Assembly (NCBI GenBank): GCA_964036665.1 | Contig: OZ038527.1 | Coordinates: 10,757,835 to 10,821,834, forward strand | Direction: 5' to 3' | Source of the DNA: Gordius sp. MW1 | Lineage: Eukaryota > Nematomorpha > Gordioida > Gordea > Gordiidae | Length of the DNA: 64,000 nt | Shown here: in pieces, positions 1-11,908 of the stretch | Numbering within the stretch: position 1 is the first letter of the stretch | Layout of the letters: the number at the start of each line of letters is the position of its first letter | Program-made: the position numbers and the translations under genes | Notes under the pieces: model-generated | Database searches by the model: none | Seen by the model: only the letters and a program-made list of their open reading frames with translations | What the model was told of the DNA's origin: nothing

Positions 1-96
1 TGACTTTTTTTAAAACATCCAGTAACATATTATATACTATCTCCCTAAAAAAGACATTAAAATCCTCATAAGGGACTTTAATGCTTGGGTGAAATC

Positions 97-230
97 TAGG
101 GATGCGGAAAACCCGAGAAATTGAGAATTTGAAAATTGGAGTCGAGATCGAGACGAGAATTTTGATGTCGAGACGAGACGATACGAGATTTTTTCGGCGA
201 GATCTCGACTTTTTATTCATCGTTAGATTT
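97..230. repeat. hAT-like terminal fragment with CGAGA repeats
   Basis: The block starts TAGGGATGC and then repeats variants of TCGAGACGAGA and GAGATCTCGA over about 130 bp of otherwise AT-rich sequence. A short TAG-starting end followed by a self-similar CG-containing motif is the layout of the complete hAT-type elements elsewhere in this window. No opposite end or target duplication was found here, so it is called a fragment. A related block lies at 10808-10935. Confidence 0.45.
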
Positions 231-836
231 TAGTAAATTATTGTGTATTTTAATTTGCATGATTTACATTTAAGGTCTTCTTCTTCTTTATCAGATATTT
301 GGTCCCACAGTCGTGGGGTTTGTTTTGATGAGTTTCTTCCATCTTGACCGGGTGAGTGCCATATCTTGACTAATCCTTTTGTTTTCATAACTTTATCGAC
401 TTGCCCTTTCCACGTGACACGGGATCGTCCTCTTCCTCTCTTGCCCGGTACCTCCATGTCCAGTACTTTTCGATTTATGTCATTCGTGTCTCTTCTTAGT
501 ATATGCCCATACCACCTTAGCCGATTTTCGTTAATCATGTCCGCCATAGGTTGAATGCCATTTTTTGTCATGAGAAAGTCATTCGTCATATGGTCGAGCT
601 TAGTATACCCCAAGCTCCACCGTATAATTCTCATCTCTGTGGCTTGTAATAGCTTTCCTTGCGGTGTTTAATGCCCATGTTTCACTTCCATAGAGTAACA
701 CCGGTCTTACGATGGATTTGTAAGCTTTGCTCTTCAACCATATTGGCATTTTTTTGTCTCACATTACACCGGATATACTTCGCCATTTAAGCCATCCTTT
801 TTGGATGCGGGCATTGACCTCCGTTGCGCAACATCC

Positions 837-1862
837 CTATTGATGTAGCATCGAACCGAGGTATGTAAACCTGTCTACTTTTGGGTACTTTAGAGGGTCA
901 TCCAGTGATGGGCTGCTTGTACCGTTCATTCCATGTATGCCGTTTTTCGATCGTTGACCTTTAACCCATATCCAGCTAAGCGCTTTGACCACTTCTCGGT
1001 CTTTGAATACTTTCTCCCTTGTTTCCTCGCATAGTACTATATCATCGGCATATAGCATGCACCATGGCGCTGGCTTTTGAATGTCCCTCGTTATCGTGTC
1101 TATAATTATATTAAATAAAAGGGACTTAAAGCAGATCCTTGATGTAATCCAATTTTAACCCGAAAAGATCTAGAGTCTCCAACTGTCGTCCTAACGCAAG
1201 AGCTTGAGTCTTCATAAATATTTTTCACAAGCCGTATATATGCGTCAAGGATATTTTGTTTTCTCAGGCACCACCATATTATATCGCGGGGGACCGTGTC
1301 ATAAGCTTTCTCCAAGTCGATAAAGACCATATGTAGGTCTTTCCTCTTTTCACCATACTTATCCATCATTTGCCTTAGTGCGAAGATTGGGTCGATTGTG
1401 GATTTGCCGGCCACAAATCCGAATTGGTTAGCCGATATTTCCACCTCGTTTTTCAGCCTTGTTACTAAGATCCTATCCATAAGTTTCAAGGAGTGGCAAG
1501 TTAGTTAGCTTGATACCTCTGTAATTGCCACAGTCTTGAGTTGCCTTTAAATAAGGGTATAATCGTGCTTGCTTCCCATTGAATAGGAATTCGCTCTTCT
1601 ACCAATATCATGTTAAAAAGGTTCGTCATAGTGGTGACTCCTTCTTCATGACATCCGAGCATGCTTCCATAGGTATTCCATCTGGGCCATTTGCTTTTCC
1701 TTTTTGCATCTTGTTCATTTGTGCCCAAACTTCATCCTCCTGAAAGAGTTCGACCATACTTATATTTGGCTCAATTTCAGAAAGGGAATACTTGTCATTT
1801 GCAATATTCATAAGGTTCTTAAAATATCCTTTCCACCTTTCCATCACTTCCTTCAGCTTGAA
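837..1862 (-). pseudogene. LINE reverse transcriptase domain, broken
   Basis: The RT part of the LINE is spread over three frames here: about 1847-1626 (ERWKGYFKNL start, GPDGIPMEA), 1489-1106 (fingers and palm with FIDLEKAYDTVPRD and LHQGSALSP) and 1058-837 (YADDIVLCEE, FTYLGSMLHQ). The order and spacing match RTE-type RTs. The frame changes show it is not translated as one protein. The C-terminal part continues as an open frame from 634 to 230, ending just past the LINE 3' end. Confidence 0.8.
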
Positions 1863-1963
1863 TAAGGTTTGACCCTTCTCGTCTTTGACTATTTTAAGAA
1901 CTCCGAATCGCGGCTTTTCTTCTCCCGTCTCTTGGCCAATTTGTACATAAGCCTATCGCCCCC

Positions 1964-3951
1964 TGTTGATGAAAGATAACATTCTGCCCCCCCCCCCGCG
2001 AAAGTTGTGGAGTCCTTTAAATCGGGCAAGTCATTAATGTTGTCATCAATTGGTAAGACGTGAAGTCTGGCAACTGGTCTTTTGATAAGACCTCCAGTTT
2101 TGATAGTAGCTACCCTTACAATTCCATCTGCACCAGGGTGAATAAGTTGGATACGTCCTAGAGGCCACTTTACCGGAGGCATATTATCATCTTTGAATAT
2201 GACAAGTTGGCCGACCCTAACTCCAACCGATGACTTATTCTATTTTCTGCGCATTTGTAGCTGGTTTAAGTATTCTCTTGACCATCGGCGCCAAAATTGT
2301 TCCCTAAGCAACTCAATATGTTGCCATCTTGATAACGTATTAACCTTTGCATTGGTCCAATCCCTTTCAGGAATTGAAGCAAATGATGTTCCGATTAAAA
2401 AATGGGCGGGAGTGAGACATGCTAAGTCATTTGGGTCGTCAGACAATGTGGTAAGAGGTCTCGAGTTTATAATAGCCTCAATTTGGATCAATAGGGTTGT
2501 AGCTTTTTCGTATGTTAAATGTGCGGTCCCAATAATCCTTCTAAAATCGTGTTTTGTTTATTTAACTGCTGCCTCCCACAACCCGCCAAAATGAGGAACT
2601 CTAGGCGGAATAAAGGTCCAGGTTATACCTTCTTCAGCGCATTTAGATTCTATTATTTTTTGGTTTTTGCCTGTAAGCAAAGTTTTTAGATGAAACAATT
2701 CCTTGTTGGCCCCTATAAATGTAGTCGCATTATCCGAATATAAGTAGGCTGGTTTGCCTCTTCTGGCAACAAAACTCTTAAGTGCGTTTAAAAAGGCATT
2801 TGTTGTAAGATCTGATACTAATTCAATATGAACTGCTTTGGTGTTAAAACATATAAATATAGCAGCATACGATTTGCTGACCTTACTATTCCGTCGTCTT
2901 CCTTCCCGCAATAAAAGAGGCCCAAAATAGTCTAACCCTGTGTGGTAAAACGGCTTGGTTGGTAAAACTCGGCCTTTTGGAAGATTACCCATTAAGTATT
3001 TTTCAACTCTTGGATTGGTTTTAAAACATGTAACACATTTTCGTATTATCGATCGAGCATTGACAGGCCAGTACACAGTACGTATATTAGCTAAAGTGTT
3101 TTGTATCCCAGTATGAAATAAATCTTCATGATACATTTTGATTATTAGATAGGTGACATGGTGGTTTCTAGGAAGAAGAATTGGGTGTTTTTGCGAAAAG
3201 GGGATGTTTGCATTTTCAAGTCTACCGCCATTTGACATTGTTGTTTTCATGGATCAAAGTCTTAAATAGACCAGAAAAATTGATTTAGTCCTCATATTTG
3301 CCACCAAACTGTGGCAAATCTATAGATGGAAGTTTAGGTTTAGACAAAGCAGCTGAATTACTCTGGTTAAGATTATTGATTTTTGCTTGTACTTTAGCTA
3401 CAGTCTCATAGTACCTATCCTCGAGCTCCAAAATCTGTTGACAATCACCTCCTTCCTTTGAAATACCTTCACTTATATTCACAAATTTGTTGTAAGATAA
3501 TTTTAAATCATCCAGTCTGCAGATTAAATTAAGGGAATCATCTGTCTCTGAGCAAAACTGGAGAAGACGAGTTATGGTGTGCAGAATATCTGTTCTTTTG
3601 GAATCTACCTTAGGTTTCATATTTAATAATCCAAGTGCTGGATCCCCCTCGAAGGACCAAAATGTTGATGATTTTGTTTATTTAAATGTTTTAGATTGAA
3701 TTTATGTGAATGAAGTAAAAACGTATAACATGTGAGATTGCGAATGTGAAAACTTGCTTAATATGTATTGTTATGGAATGCGAATGAATATGATTGATTA
3801 TAAAATGTGTGGTGATGATGCGATTGTTAAATGTGTTAACAGGGAGGAAGTTTAGGGATTGCTGATATATGAATAATAAATGGAGTGCAAATGAATGAAT
3901 CTCCTTGGTGCTTCTTGTCATATGCTCTTTTCATGTTAACATTTTTTAACA
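1964..3951 (-). mobile_element. BEL/Pao LTR retrotransposon fossil inside the LINE
   Basis: This is a BEL/Pao element on the minus strand. Recognisable parts are an LTR at 3663-3951 (TG...CA on the coding strand, about 289 bp), a primer-binding region next to it beginning TGGTCCTTCGAGG, a gag-like N-terminal region near 3620-3285, an integrase (about 3250-2558, with an H..H and C..C finger and a D,D,E core in TGLDYFGPL, YSDNATTF and FGGLWEAAVK), and the BEL-type tail after the integrase (2491-1964). The 5-bp direct repeat ccccc at 1959-1963 and 3952-3956 is the expected target duplication. The element is broken and reduced. It is younger than the LINE copy it sits in. Confidence 0.85.
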
Positions 3952-4041
3952 CCCCCTTTATGTTCCAGTTTGTTTGCCATCTCGGTGTAGGCGGCATTCT
4001 TCGTTATTGTAACGGCCTTTTTGGCGGCCCTCTTTGCGTCC

Positions 4042-5059
4042 CTATACTCTTGACTCCGACTTCTTTGATTTATGCCACCGTCTATATAGATTTTTCTTTC
4101 TTTTGATGAAATCCCTAACCGATTGATCCCACCACCTTAGTTCCCTATTCAAAGCTTTCCCTCCTTTGGTCTGTTCTGGAACAGGAATCGCTGTTCCCTT
4201 AATGTCCTTAGATAGCGCCTCCCAATCGTCGTCTACGTCCCTTTGCAACTTCCTTGCACCCAAGAGTGAGGAGGCATTTTGATGGTATTCTTGGTTCGTT
4301 GTCGTATCCTTTAGCCTTTCGTATCGAATTCGAGGTTCATATACCTTTCTTTTTCGGGAAATACTCTTCTGTCAAGATCCATAACAAGGGGACGATGTTG
4401 CCTGGCGATTTCTTCTCGCGGTATTACTTTGCAATCCTTAATACTCCATAAGTCCTTTCGCCGTATAAGCAAATAGTCAATTAGACTGAAATGCTTCCCA
4501 CTTCTACAGGTCACAATATGATCTTCACGTTTTTGAAAATAGGTGTTAACGATTGCCATGTCATATGCTTGAGATACTTGGAGAAGTTTTTTTCCTTCTT
4601 TATTCTTCAGACCATGCCCATAACCTCCATGATTGCGTTCTTACCCGAGGCGATCTTTTCCTACGTAAGCGTTGAAATCGGCCCCAATAATTAGCCTCCT
4701 GTTAGATTCCTTGTTTTTTCTTTTCCAATGAATCGAAGAATATGTCTTTCTCTGATTCTATACACAGCATATGCGAACATAACGGTTAGGAGGCCCCCTT
4801 GATATGCAATCTTCACCCACATTAGCCTGTCGGAACAACGCTTGACTTCCACCACCTTGTCCTTGAACGATTCGCTTAGAACGATACCGACCCCGTTTCT
4901 AAGATTTGATGACCCACTGTAGAAAAGCTTGTATCCTTCTCCTAATTCCCGAGCTTTCGTTCTGTTCCACCTCGTCTCTTGTAGGCAGGCGATGTGTACC
5001 TTTCCTCTTTTTATGCGACATCGATGCTCTTTCCCGTCAGCTTTCCCATATTCCAGCAC
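4042..5059 (-). pseudogene. LINE apurinic-like endonuclease domain, broken
   Basis: The upstream half of the LINE open frame lies here, in pieces at 5059-4691, 4559-4311 and 4263-4042. Visible endonuclease features are ACLQETRWN (the catalytic glutamate block), a YSGSSNLRNGVGIVLS strand, and NTYFQKREDHIVTCRSGKH followed by LIDYLLIRRKD (the SxxxxxDYxLI end block). The frame is interrupted between the pieces. The same region is present in the copy at 54902-56170. Confidence 0.75.
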
Positions 5060-5817
5060 GTTATTCGCATTCTTTCAACAACTAATTTCCTTAACCGCCT
5101 TCGTTGTGAGTTTGGCAGTGACCCTAGTGTATTTTGCATATTGCACGGGCGGGGTATGCAGTGCGCGTCGTTTGTGGAGGACGCCCTAGCCTTTGCTTGT
5201 TTTGGAGTTGGTTTTTATAGCCGGTTTCCGACCTGACGCCAACCCTCCACTTTTTGCACACGAACTTGGGACCGTCGTAGGTAGTGTTATGATTTACATT
5301 TAAGGTATTAAGTGTAAATCATTATGCAGTGGCGTAGCTAGGGGCCCCCCCCCCAAGGGCAAAAATCGGGCCCGATGGCCCCCCCCCCAAGGGAAAATGG
5401 CCCCTGGGCCCCATAAGCCATTTTTTTATTTTATCTTAATTTAAAAAAATATGAAGATTAAAATTATTTGTTTTTGAATATAACTTTTAATTTAATGTAA
5501 AGCCCAAATATTTGTTTAATAAATGCAATTTCAACGGTTAATAGCTAATATTAACTTTAAATGATATTAGAAATGAGGATCACTGTCAAATTCTTTATAA
5601 TAAGGCCAAAGATTTAGCTTCAATTTTTGATTTAGTACCTTCTAAACGTATTAAAAACCAAAAAAACATAACAATTTTTATTCATTTTGAAATCTAACAA
5701 TTTATTAATTGATTTCAAAATTGATTTATATTATCCTATCATCTATAGAATAATAGCAGAATCAAACTTAAGATTTTCTGAAATTAATTGTAATTTATAT
5801 ATGTCCTTAGAAGGTTT

Positions 5818-5972
5818 CATGGGCGTAGCCAGCATTTGAATTAGAGGGGGCAATAATGATTTAGGGAGGGGCAAAATGATTATAAATTTCAGCCATAATT
5901 TTATTCAACAAATTTTTGGATTTAGAGGGGGCGGCCTCTCCTCCCTGCCCCCCCCCCTTGACTACGCCCATG
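5818..5972. mobile_element. MITE (CATGGGCGTAGCC family) nested in hAT copy 1
   Basis: The ends are inverted repeats, CATGGGCGTAGCC against GACTACGCCCATG, and the 8-bp direct repeat gaaggttt lies at 5810-5817 and 5973-5980. The related hAT copy at 19126 has no insertion at this site, which gives an empty-site comparison. The interior has poly-G and poly-C runs. Size and duplication length fit a non-autonomous hAT element. Confidence 0.88.
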
Positions 5973-7515
5973 GAAGGTTTAAACCCTTCATCCCCATTTT
6001 TTGCGATAAATCTCTTTTTTCAGAAGTAATTAACCATTATGAATTAAAACTGCAAGATGCCGAAATAATAATGGCAAAAAATTATGTAATATATTATAAT
6101 TCTTTAGTTCGAATAAAATAAAATGCAATGATATTTTTTCACTTATTAAAATTTTGCCCTCAATAGTGTTTACAAATTTTATTATTTTAATTAAAATAAA
6201 TTTAACTATCTTAATAACTTCATGTTCATGCAAAGGATCGTTCTCATTGCTAAAATGGACTATCTTCGTTCCACAATTGGACAAGATAGGTTATCTTCCT
6301 TAGCTTTATTGAGCTTAGAACATGACTTTATAAATGTTTTTCCCTCGGATGATATTATAAATTGTTTGCAACATCGAGTAAAGGGCATAATGAACTACTA
6401 TCAAAAGACTAATTTTAATATTTAATGAAAAATTATCTGGGCATTTAAACTTGTTTTAAACTTTTTTGACACTTTCAAAATATATTAAAATATTATTAAT
6501 TAAATTTACGAAAATTTCATCCTGGAACTCGATTCAATTTAATTGTCCATCTCACATGCTTATTGTTTAACATATCTTGCATATTTTTATGTACCACATA
6601 AGCCATTGATTTTCCAAAAAATAATTTGTACACCATTTTTTCCCCTTTATTAGTGATATCCCATCAAAAGTTTGATAAATTAATATTAATAACAAATTCC
6701 TGAATTTTATAGACAATTGTTAACGCATCAAACTTTCAAAGGATAAAATTCCCAAAAAATCCTTTTAGTGTGCCATTGGATTCAACAAAATGTACACAAA
6801 CGCTAAGTTGTTCTGTGCATCCATCTCTAATTTCATCTAAAATTATTAAGTAAAATTTTGATTCATTTAATTTTGACAGAATATTTTTAAGGTTCATTTA
6901 GCCGTAAAATTTATTAGTTCATTTTAATTTTTAGGCGATGTAAAGGAGGAGGGGTGGGTTATGCAATTATATCTAATCATTCTCAAACAAATTTTAATTT
7001 AATAATTAATTTTTTTTATATTTTATGTTATAATTTTGCCTTTTGAGGATCTAACCTGAAAAAGGGCTTTTAAATGTTCTCATCGGTTTCCTGATACAAA
7101 TGCTGCCTGAAAATGCTGCCAATATTGCATATGTAAAATTAAAATTTGTTATATATGTGACCAAGACTTTTTGGGGTTGTGGCAATAAAATATACTTATG
7201 AAATTTTGTGGTATAGTTATTTTCCCTATTTGTATTATTTTTTAAAATGTCAAAGATTCTTGTCACTATACCCGTTCCACTTTGTGCCCTTACAATTCAT
7301 TTATACAGAAACATATTATACCATGTGTAATTTTCTATATTGTTACAACTACATTTCTTTGTTTTATTTATGAATAAATTTTATTTATTTTATGCCCTAT
7401 ATTAGGGTCTGAGACATACCAGTGTGATGTTATTAGAAAAAATACACAAAGTAATAGCGGGATTTTAAGTTTGTCCAACGTATATGAGGGAAAAAATTTT
7501 CAATTGCGTTTGACC

Positions 7516-7571
7516 CATGAGGGTTTTTGTATTGAAATTTTGTTATCTCCCCCCTTCTACCTACGCCCATG
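7516..7571. mobile_element. Short passenger MITE in hAT copy 1
   Basis: A 56-bp remnant runs from CATGAGGG to CTACGCCCATG and is flanked by perfect 8-bp repeats gtttgacc at 7508-7515 and 7572-7579. The hAT copies at 19126 and 39473 carry a related MITE at the same site, with the repeat inverted to match the element orientation in the latter. It therefore inserted before the hAT family spread. Confidence 0.8.
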
Positions 7572-7633
7572 GTTTGACCCCGCTCAGCCCCCCCCCCTCC
7601 CCTCCTAAGGTAAAAAAGCTAGCTACGCCATTG

Positions 7634-8715
7634 ATAGAGATTTATATTTAAAACATTAAACCAGCTAATAAAAGTATATTTCAACATATAAAACTAGCAT
7701 TTTATAATTATTTTACAACAATGGTTTAAATTATATACAATTATAGATAGAGTTTGATTGTTACCGTCTAAATAACAAAATGTGTTTAAGATGAAACAAT
7801 TTAAAACTTGGTTAACCTTAATTCTTATAAATTATGATCTTATTCAACAAAATTCCTAAAGAGTAAGCCACATATTTATTGCATCACAATTTTTAGTAGT
7901 TAAAATTGTAGTAAAATTTTACCCATCCCACCGTTTTCAGAGCTCTCACAATGCTGTAAAATTAGATTAAAATGTCTCCAAAATTATTTTGACTACTCTA
8001 AAAATTAGTGGGAGAATCATACTAAGATGTTAACTAAGGACTTTCAGTTCGTTTAAGATCTTGTCTGTATATTTTTTTATTACACGATTGTTATTTACAA
8101 CATTTTATAATAATAATGTAGATTATTTTTCTTTATATTAATGTTTTCATTTACATATAACATGAAAAAATTTATAAGGTGCTTTTGATCTATAGTATAT
8201 AAGGCTAATATGTATGTAAACAGCTTTAATATAGTTAATAAGCTAAAGTGTTGCAAGCAGGTTTTCTTTCAAAGGAGAGGTAGGGAAAAAATACCTGCCA
8301 CATTGTCCAAAATGGCCGCTAAAAATTCAATAAAACTTACATCAAGCTTGTGATCATTTAAGTTATTTTCTCAAGTCCGGCAGGAGATATTTCAGACAAT
8401 TTGGGGGTTCAACCCTCCCCCCCCACCCTCCTATTATAAATTAACCCTAATCATACCTAATTATGAAATTTGTTGCATACATGATGGTAACTAAATGAAC
8501 TTTAACATCTACAATAGATTAATTAGTCACTAACTAAGCTATTATTAATATATTTAATATTCAAATTTGTTTTTGACATAAAACTTGTCAAAACCCCTTA
8601 GTTTAAAATATTCATTTTGAAGTCTTAACACCCAAGATAACGCGAATTTTAAATTCTGAGTTCTACATCAAATTATAAATAAATGTATTTTTTCTAGAAA
8701 ACCTCCTGATTTATA
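7634..8715. other. AT-rich stretch without recognised genes
   Basis: Nothing coding is visible. A C-rich run near 8405-8430 (ccctccccccccaccctcc) looks like the remains of a MITE end. The last bases, tttttctag at about 8688-8696, could be a splice acceptor for the reading frame that starts at 8716. Confidence 0.4.
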
Positions 8716-9207
8716 ATGCCGCCATATCAAGCGTATCGTCCGCAAGCTAAAGGCAAACCCAAGGCGCCGCCTAAAGTAAACCCAAAAATACCCAACAGAG
8801 ATGTTAACGTAATAATTCCAACAATGTTGATGGACTCATTAGCCATGCTCGGCATACTAACGCTAACTGCCATATTTATATTATGCATAGCAAAAGCGGC
8901 GCTATGGCTAAACGACTACTTACACAAACGAAATAGTGGTAGTGATCCTTTTACTTATTCTCCCCTCGAAAAACTCATTCCACCTACACCGGCTCCCTCT
9001 GGAAGGTCAGAGAAAAAAGGTAAAACTAAAGAAAAGGATAAAAAAGATAGTAAAAAGTCTAAAAGAAAGAAAGGAAGTTTAGAAAAGGGGAAAAAGGGTA
9101 AACGTGATAGCAAAAAGGAAGATAAACCAAAAAAATCAATTAAAGGAGACAAAAAGAGTTCAGAAGACATTAGAGTTAGTCAGGGTTCTATAACTAGGAA
9201 AAAGTAA
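8716..9207 (+). CDS. Small single-pass membrane protein with lysine-rich tail (hypothetical)
   Basis: This 163-residue frame starts at an ATG in ATAATGCCG and has no recognised homologue. Residues 1-32 are proline- and lysine-rich (AYRPQAKGKPKAPPKVNPK). Residues about 34-58 are a hydrophobic span (MLMDSLAMLGILTLTAIFI core), followed by WLNDYLHKRN. Residues about 92-163 are an extremely charged tail of alternating K and D/E with many serines (KEKDKKDSKKSKRKKGSLEK). There is no cleavable signal peptide, so a signal-anchored, single-span protein is inferred. Codon use is richer in GCG, GCC and CGT than the flanking DNA, which supports real coding. A tttttctag just upstream could be an acceptor, so an earlier exon is possible. 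The layout recalls junctin/triadin-type KEKE proteins, and the next gene downstream is troponin C, but that likeness is compositional only. Confidence 0.55.
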   Translation: MPPYQAYRPQAKGKPKAPPKVNPKIPNRDVNVIIPTMLMDSLAMLGILTLTAIFILCIAKAALWLNDYLHKRNSGSDPFTYSPLEKLIPPTPAPSGRSEKKGKTKEKDKKDSKKSKRKKGSLEKGKKGKRDSKKEDKPKKSIKGDKKSSEDIRVSQGSITRKK

Positions 9208-10059
9208 AGAAATTCGGCTGAAAATATAACTTAATATATAATTATGTATGCCATAATCCTTAATGGCTAGTCATTGTTAGACAATTGTAGTAATTAAAGC
9301 TTGATTGTGTATATTTCAAATTTTCATTAACTCTTGTTTTACGATTATAAGATTACTTGAATAATGATTCTTCTATAAGGGCAATACTTTATTATTAACT
9401 ATTAATTTTATAGTATATTGGTTTGGTATGTTTTATATGTTAAAAGCCGGTACGTTATTAAAAAGATTTGGAGCTAGAGGTCAACCTCCTATTGATCAAT
9501 TTGAACACTTATATAAGTACCGTTTGAAAGACATGTCCAGGAGCTTTTTAAATGCATAAGATTAAATAGTTCTGTTGCATTTGACGTTCTTTATAAGTTT
9601 TCATGTAAAAAAAGTAAAGGGTAAAACAAAATACTAAATGCGAATTCTCAGGTAGATCGTAAACTTGATGCATTCTGATAAGTGTAATTGTCTGCAGATC
9701 ATTAGGGCTTTAAGAACTGATTGTTCGCCAATTGTGCTGTATTTATATTTAAAATTCATAATAAAAATTTCAAATATGTTAAAAATGATATTTTTTACCT
9801 TCATCTCCTATGCCATTAACATAGTTTTTTTATAGTAATTTACATTTAATAGTCTAAGAAAGACGGACAGGGTGACTTATAAACAATTTATTTAATTTAA
9901 AATGATGTGCAAATCATAGTAAACAATTTTAGCCTGCTAAATTTAACCTTTTTCTTGTCCAAGCTTCAATAAAGTTCCCAAAGCTGTTGCTAAGGGATGA
10001 AATACCTGAGTTACATTGGTGTGCTTAAGGTTTAAATAAAGTCAATATAGAACAAGTTA
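9208..10059. other. AT-rich stretch, nothing recognised
   Basis: This follows the membrane-protein frame and may include its 3' untranslated region. No repeat end, open frame or RNA gene was recognised in it. Confidence 0.35.
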
Positions 10060-10570
10060 GTCGCATCAAATGGATCAGAAATGTGAGTGTGCATCAAGGT
10101 GTTCGACGTCCATTGCTCTTCATAGCAATAATGGATTGGTTAGCCAAGACCTGAAGCGAGATTCAGGGCAATGCGCTTTACGGTTGATATGATGCTGGGC
10201 TCACCAAAAATTGAATTGGCAACGCGATTAAAAGTGTGAATGGGACAGATTTAAAGCAATGGCCTTGGCGTCAACCGGGGTAAAGCTGAATTTATATGCA
10301 CGGAACCGTTAAATGAAGACTAGGCATCACATCTGCAAATTTACGAGAAGTGTTCAAGAAGTATTTACCATTTGTAGAGACGGGAGTATAGTCACCTGGT
10401 AAATCGTATCAAAAAAGTGCAAGTCAAAGATAGGTGAAAGTGAGGATGACCTAAGCTGACATGGATAAAATTGATTCGCACTTGAAAAGGTAAGCAAAGC
10501 TCGTGTGAGTGCACATGTACGCTGAAAAACTACTTGAAGGAGCTGACCACTAAGTGGACGAGCTGTTATA
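10060..10570 (+). pseudogene. Decayed LINE reverse transcriptase fragment
   Basis: The translated + strand shows a decayed SVHQGVRRPLLFIAIMDWLAKT, a degenerate version of the VHQGSALSPLLF block. Decayed palm and tail sequence follows, ending near EKLLEGADH. The tail resembles the LINE remnant at 58795-59015 (ERLLERGDH), so both belong to one old family distinct from the LINE at 277-5288. Many stops are present. Confidence 0.5.
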
Positions 10571-10807
10571 GGAAAATAATAAAATATTTTAACATTAATT
10601 TTTAAATCATTTAATAAAATTTTTACTTGTATAAAGATCAAAATTAAAATATATGTTTCAATGAGAGTTTTGCTCTGGTTGTATATCCAGCAGCTATAAT
10701 GAAATTCCACACAAAATGAGATACATGAAACACCCTGAATAAATTCGGAACCAATAAGGTACTCAGCCATAACTAAAGTGCCCCGATTTTTCACTGATTA
10801 TTTGGTG

Positions 10808-10935
10808 TAGTGTTTCGATTTCGTCTCGGTCTCGAAAGCAAAATCTCGTCAAGTCTTGTGAGCGATTATGAAAATCCCGTCTCGGTTTGGAAAAATAGCG
10901 GTCTCGTCTCGACGAGAATTCTCGACTTGCCTCGG
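10808..10935. repeat. Self-similar TCTCG-rich block, hAT-like end
   Basis: The motif GTCTCGTCTCG and its complement CGAGACGAGA recur with spacing variation over about 130 bp. The same motif makes up the block at 97-230. No matching inverted end or target duplication was found. Confidence 0.4.
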
Positions 10936-11908
10936 CTTTAAAAAAAATTTACGAAAATAAAATTTCTCCTGTTTTATTAACGATATTAAATAAGTGTTAA
11001 GAAAATCCAATGGCAAACCTATATATTTTTGAAAAACCTTAATCCAACAACTTTTAAAAGATTTAGCGGACACAACATATATTTATCTTAAAGATAACAT
11101 TTTCTATGGAAAGTGTAAATTAAAAATAAATTTGAAGTATAGAACTACAGGACCTCTTTTTGTAATATATATAAAATAGCATAATTGTGCATTAAATTTA
11201 GATTTTATGGTGGTGTTATTGACAATTTAAGAAGTGAGTGTAACCAGTACTCTTGTGAGTGTTTTACAAACTGAAACTTCTATGTAATTTTGTAATCCCA
11301 TTGATACGAAGGGATTATTAACGATCTATCGTCTTATTTAATAATTCTAATCTAAAGACGCGACGAGGAAAAAAAAATACACGAAAATAAGTTTAGAGAT
11401 ATATTTTAGTTTTCTACATTTTTCCTTCTTTTATTATTATCGACACACCAAAAATATAATACTCATTTTTCTACGAGCGATATCGAGGTAATCAAATATA
11501 TTTTCTAAATCATGTTAATAAAATAACGATCTTAATTCGATATAATTATAAACCATAACGCGATGGTAATTAAAATCGCTCGCTCGAGATGGGTATTAAA
11601 ATCTATCTTTTTATCGTAGAGGGATTTGGCACAATAGCGTATAATTATATGCGTGGGTGTGTGGGGGAATAAACAAACAAACAAAAATAAACAAACTAAT
11701 TAACAAACTTGTGGAACACCACAAACACCACAGTAATAAATATATAACTGATAGATTCAAGACTATTATTTTATAGTTCTATCAAATTATAACATTTGTA
11801 ATAAATATACGATGTCTGTCAAATATAAAAGATTAAAAAACTTATAAGTTCACCTATATTTGACTTAGATTATTTGGGCAAAATGAGACCCCATATTAAC
11901 GTCTAAAG
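10936..11908. other. AT-rich stretch, nothing recognised
   Basis: The sequence contains an aacaaacaaacaaa low-complexity run near 11670-11700 and several CG-containing short words, but no open frame or repeat terminus that can be supported. Confidence 0.35.

Larger units (their letters stand above)
277..5288 (-). mobile_element. RTE-like LINE, nearly full length, split by a BEL/Pao insertion
   Basis: This non-LTR retrotransposon is read on the minus strand. It has an AP endonuclease (about 5060-3957) and a reverse transcriptase (about 1860-840). The endonuclease shows an ACLQETRW block; the RT shows a GFVAGKSTIDPIFALRQ block, the run FIDLEKAYDTVPRD, GLHQGSALSP and the catalytic YADD. Both ends are flanked by an 18-bp direct repeat, atgatttacatttaaggt, at 259-276 and 5289-5306, as target-primed insertion would leave. 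The 3' end (plus-strand 277 onward) is a CTTCTTCTTC tail; RTE elements typically end in short tandem repeats rather than poly(A). A BEL/Pao element (1964-3951) interrupts it. The frame is broken in several places, so it is not active, but a stretch of 82 codons differs from the copy at 55671-55919 by one residue, so the family was active recently. Confidence 0.88.
5327..7633 (+). mobile_element. hAT transposon, opposed-halves family, copy 1
   Basis: The element starts CAGTGGCGTAGCTAGGGG and ends in the inverse, GCTAGCTACGCCATTG. The + strand encodes a decayed hAT dimerisation region (6222-6425, with [20 protein letters not shown]). The opposite strand (about 6900-6540) encodes decayed central transposase sequence related to the ZMYM1/DUF4371-type hATs (EQLSVCVHFVESNG). 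The same arrangement is present in the copies at 19126 and 39473. An 8-bp target duplication is not evident, so this copy is old. Two MITEs lie inside it (5818-5972 and 7516-7571). Confidence 0.75.

Noticed and set aside
2193-2594. 133-codon + strand open frame
   Set aside because: It is the opposite-strand shadow of the BEL/Pao integrase region.
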